The position numbers and the translations under genes were made by a program. Positions 61,753-64,000 of a DNA stretch of 64,000 nt are shown here, piece after piece. The notes beneath the pieces were generated by a model that did not search any database, had not been told where the DNA came from, and saw only the letters and a program-made list of their open reading frames with translations. Source of the stretch: Pseudomonas karstica (GTDB lineage: Bacteria > Pseudomonadota > Gammaproteobacteria > Pseudomonadales > Pseudomonadaceae); the NCBI RefSeq assembly GCF_009707515.1, contig NZ_WLYI01000017.1:60660-124659 (forward strand). Reading direction: 5' to 3'. Each line of letters opens with the position of its first letter. The stretch's first letter is position 1.

Positions 61753-61780
61753 CTAGATTCTGCGCACCTACAATTGATCT

Positions 61781-62599
61781 TCACCCCCGAGCAGCGCCCA
61801 ACTGACCCTTTTCGTCGGAGAACACAATCTCAACCCGACGATTCTGCGCCCGCCCGCGCTCGGAAGCATTCACCTCAACAGGGTATTGGTCACCATAACC
61901 CTCCACCTGGATGCGCTTTTCATCGATCCCCAAATCCACCAATACATCCGCCACGGCTTGAGCACGATCCCGGGACAATTTGATGTTTTCCTGCTCGCCG
62001 CCGGTATTGTCGGTGTAGCCCTCAATGCGCACCACGCGCTTGGGATTCAATTGCAGGAACTGGACGATTTTCAACACAGTACGGTTGGCCGAGCGCTTGA
62101 GCTCCGCTTCGCCGGTGTCGAACAGCATGTCCCCCAGGGTCATCACCAAGCCACGGTCAGTCTGGGTGGTTGCCAGGCTGATGATCTGTTCCTCAAGCCA
62201 CTTGCCTTGTTGCTGTACGCTCAACAGCTTGGCCTCACGCAGGGCCAGTTGCAGCCGCTGGCGTTCCAGCTCGAGTTTGGCGCCGCGTTCTTCATTAAGC
62301 ACCTGCTCGGTATGTTCCCGGGCAATCGCACTGTAGCGCTGGCTCAGGTAGGCGTAATGCGCTACGTCGGAACCACTGCCCCAATAGCTGGAAAAACGGT
62401 CGGCACGGGCCAGGGACTCCCCGGCACGAATCACATCCTTGGGCGCGATTCGCAGTACGTTGGAGTCTTCCTTGACCTTCTGGAAGTCACTGCTGGCCTG
62501 TTGCAAGGCAACATCACTGTCAGGGTGGCTGGCGCAGCCACCCATCGCCGCGCTGCCCACCAGCAACACACAGCTCAACCCACGAATCATCAGCCTCAT
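61781..62599 (-). CDS. OmpA-family lipoprotein with DUF4398-like domain
   Basis: A 272-residue lipoprotein: lipobox MGGCAS, then a DUF4398-like coiled coil (DSNVLRIAPKDVIRAGESLARADRF, VLNEERGAKLELERQRLQLALREAKLL), and a C-terminal OmpA peptidoglycan-binding domain (GDMLFDTGEAELK, IEGYTDNTGGEQENIKLSRDRAQAVADVLV, RRVEIVF). The OmpA domain would anchor the outer membrane to the wall. GGGAGAGG lies upstream of the start; its ATG overlaps the stop of the preceding lipoprotein gene, so the two are coupled. Confidence 0.9.
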   Translation of the reverse strand: MRLMIRGLSCVLLVGSAAMGGCASHPDSDVALQQASSDFQKVKEDSNVLRIAPKDVIRAGESLARADRFSSYWGSGSDVAHYAYLSQRYSAIAREHTEQVLNEERGAKLELERQRLQLALREAKLLSVQQQGKWLEEQIISLATTQTDRGLVMTLGDMLFDTGEAELKRSANRTVLKIVQFLQLNPKRVVRIEGYTDNTGGEQENIKLSRDRAQAVADVLVDLGIDEKRIQVEGYGDQYPVEVNASERGRAQNRRVEIVFSDEKGQLGAARG

Positions 62600-62952
62600 T
62601 GGGCCTCTCCCAGCTGTTTGCGCAGGCGGGTGATACGGGTGTTGAGCACGCTCAATTGCTCCTCGCTCTTGTGGGTCAAAACCCGGGCCTCCGCCAAGCG
62701 AGCGTCCAGTTCGGCTTGCTCGGCCCGCCTACGGGCATGTTTGTAGGACTCATCAGCCATATCCGCCGTTGCCCGGGCGAATTTGCCCTCGGCCAGTTTC
62801 AACTCTGGGGAGACATCGGCGACGGCCCCCACTGCTGTGGCTTGTTCCAGGGCTTGCCGGGTCAGGCGCATTTGTTCATTCGGCGCAGGATCGGCTGCAC
62901 ATCCCGCCAAAGCGACAACGGCGAGGGCCGCGAAAAGAGGTCGAATAGTCAC
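62596..62952 (-). CDS. DUF4398 lipoprotein
   Basis: A 118-residue lipoprotein: signal peptide with lipobox LAGCAA near 18, then a DUF4398 helical domain (EQMRLTRQALEQATAVGAVADVSPELKLAEGKFARA and the Ala/Arg/Glu-rich coiled coil to the end). Its stop overlaps the start of the DUF4398/OmpA gene, so the two probably form an envelope complex. Confidence 0.88.
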   Translation of the reverse strand: MTIRPLFAALAVVALAGCAADPAPNEQMRLTRQALEQATAVGAVADVSPELKLAEGKFARATADMADESYKHARRRAEQAELDARLAEARVLTHKSEEQLSVLNTRITRLRKQLGEAQ

Positions 62953-62961
62953 TAAAAATCC

Positions 62962-63777
62962 CTACTTTATTGGAGTACCGGCGGGTTGCTGCAATTGCAC
63001 CTTCCAGCGCTCCAGATTGCGCTGCAGCGCGTCTTGCACCAGACCGGAGGCGGGCAATTCTGTCATCTTTTTGGCGAGCTGTCCGCGCAACCACGGATCG
63101 TTGCAAGCCGAGTTGTGGGAAATAGCCAGGAACAGGCCTGGCCGATCGATGGGCACTTCACCCGCGATGAGGTCGTTGCTCATACCCAATGTCTGGGCCA
63201 TGGCCATACCGGAATAACGTCCCGCAAGTACGTACTCCACTTCGCCGAGCAGCAACTTCTGAAACGCCGGAGTCAAGGTTGGCGTACGCTGCAAGTCCAG
63301 TTGCTGGCCGGCGAAGGTTTCAAAATCACGGCTCAAACGTGTCCTTTCCGACACCGCACCCTTGTGGCCCAGCAGATCGGCTGCCTCGTTGTAGACCAAC
63401 ACCGAATCCTTGCGCGTCCACACCAGGTAATCGGTATGGGCCAAGGCCGGATGAATGTAGTCCAAGGTTTCCAGCTCGTGAATGGTTAGCGGCGCATCGG
63501 CAAGGATGTCCATGCGCCCGCTGCGCACTTCGTCCAAAGCGAGGGAGCGCTTGCCGCCATACAACAAGTCGATTTTCAAACCCAGGTCCTTGCCCACTTG
63601 CTGCAGCAGGTCAGCACTGGCACCGATCAGGTGGGTAGGGTCTTGGGGATCACGCCACAGGTAGGGTGGTGCGTCCGGGCTGCCGGTGACCACCAGGCGC
63701 TCACATTTGCCGGCGGCCAGGGACAGGGCCGGCAACAGCGACAGGCCCAACAAGACACTCCAACTACGCAGTTCCAT
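62962..63777 (-). CDS. Periplasmic solute-binding protein (bacterial extracellular family 3)
   Basis: A 271-residue amino-acid-type binding protein: signal peptide (SWSVLLGLSLLPALSLAAG), then RLVVTGSPDAPPYLWRDP, LIGASADLLQQVGKDLGLKIDLLYGG and ILADAPLTIHELETLDYIHPAL. The ATG at 63777 has GGAGA upstream; an ATG five codons earlier lacks one. No permease or ATPase is adjacent, so it may be a sensory or orphan binding protein. Confidence 0.87.
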   Translation of the reverse strand: MELRSWSVLLGLSLLPALSLAAGKCERLVVTGSPDAPPYLWRDPQDPTHLIGASADLLQQVGKDLGLKIDLLYGGKRSLALDEVRSGRMDILADAPLTIHELETLDYIHPALAHTDYLVWTRKDSVLVYNEAADLLGHKGAVSERTRLSRDFETFAGQQLDLQRTPTLTPAFQKLLLGEVEYVLAGRYSGMAMAQTLGMSNDLIAGEVPIDRPGLFLAISHNSACNDPWLRGQLAKKMTELPASGLVQDALQRNLERWKVQLQQPAGTPIK

Positions 63778-63843
63778 GGCTCGGTTCTCCATTCAAATAT
63801 GTGTAGGTGCTCGCGCCTACAGGAGGATCATTGATTCGCAGGC

Positions 63844-63872
63844 AAAAAAAAGCCCGGTCAACAGACCGGGCT
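63844..63872 (-). terminator. Terminator after etfA
   Basis: AGCCCGGTC (63851-63859) pairs with GACCGGGCT (63864-63872) around a four-base loop, with a long A tract at 63844-63851 that becomes a T run on the minus strand. It ends the etf transcript. Confidence 0.85.
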
Positions 63873-63894
63873 CTTTATAAGTGAAGCGACTGGA

Positions 63895-64000
63895 TTAGAC
63901 CAGCTTCGAAAGCTCTGGTACGGCCTCGAACAAGTCCGCCACCAGGCCGTAATCAGCCACCTGGAAGATCGGTGCTTCTTCGTCCTTGTTGATCGCAACG
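63895..64000 (-). CDS. etfA: Electron transfer flavoprotein alpha subunit, C-terminal end (cut by window end)
   Basis: The minus strand reads [24 protein letters not shown] and then [10 protein letters not shown] before TAA at 63895-63897, the conserved C-terminus of EtfA including the FAD-contacting KDEEAPIF and GLVADLF motifs. Only 34 residues are inside the window. EtfA/EtfB pass electrons from acyl-CoA dehydrogenases to the quinone pool. Confidence 0.93.
   Translation of the reverse strand, partial: VAINKDEEAPIFQVADYGLVADLFEAVPELSKLV

Overview
The window reads as a stretch of chromosome from a Pseudomonas of the fluorescens group. The supporting signs are GC-rich coding sequence, the ppsA/ppsR divergent pair, the AcnD/PrpF-type methylcitrate operon, a pabB-thrH-cysH neighbourhood, a 4Fe-4S APS-reductase-type CysH, and short REP-like inverted repeats of the GTAGGAGCGAGCTTGCTC family. 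No phage, transposase, integrase or CRISPR array was seen.

Layout. 1-2686: phosphoenolpyruvate synthase (cut by the window edge) and its regulatory kinase/phosphorylase. 2756-9805: a MocR-type regulator divergent from a tight operon that encodes a DMT exporter, a single protein fusing JAMM peptidase, ubiquitin-like sulfur carrier, E1-like adenylyltransferase and rhodanese, then a cysteine-synthase-family enzyme, a serine acetyltransferase with an unusual C-terminal extension, and an AlaX-type tRNA editing protein. It looks like a self-contained protein-bound-sulfur route to cysteine or a thio-compound, with its own exporter. 9930-10974: a triplicated coiled-coil protein preceded by a near-consensus hrp box, a candidate type III secretion substrate. 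11054-19493: methylcitrate cycle operon (GntR regulator, prpB, prpC, acnD, prpF, prpD) with palindromic operators. 19683-24097: retropepsin-like / 7TM inactive transglutaminase / ATP-grasp trio followed by pabB. 24121-30227: a decayed higBA module and housekeeping or accessory genes (thrH, cysH, CigR-like, LysR, SDR, HAD, DUF2784, GNAT).

30421-48085: a 17-kb catabolic cluster for an unidentified, probably aromatic and perhaps nitrogen-containing compound. It has a TauABC-type ABC transporter, two SDRs (one without its catalytic Tyr/Lys), cupin, alpha/beta hydrolase, IclR regulator, TPP enzyme, aspartate-dehydrogenase-like protein, aldehyde dehydrogenase, VOC dioxygenase, flavin monooxygenase, two small proteins, Rieske oxygenase, RidA-like protein, VanB-type reductase and a porin. 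Similar GTTTCATATATGAAAC-type sites and -24/-12-like elements stand in front of both the first gene and the porin, so the two are probably co-regulated. The left edge abuts the 3' remnant of an unrelated gene and the right edge lies next to tRNA-Ser(GGA).

48285-64000: tRNA-Ser, a crotonase, plsC (whose C-terminus is written by a REP element), corA, a glutamine amidotransferase, a fadA/fadB-like pair, a 31-residue membrane peptide, a cytochrome c, rraB, small conserved proteins, a second MocR regulator with a clear direct-repeat operator, two DUF4398/OmpA lipoproteins, a solute-binding protein and the C-terminal end of etfA.
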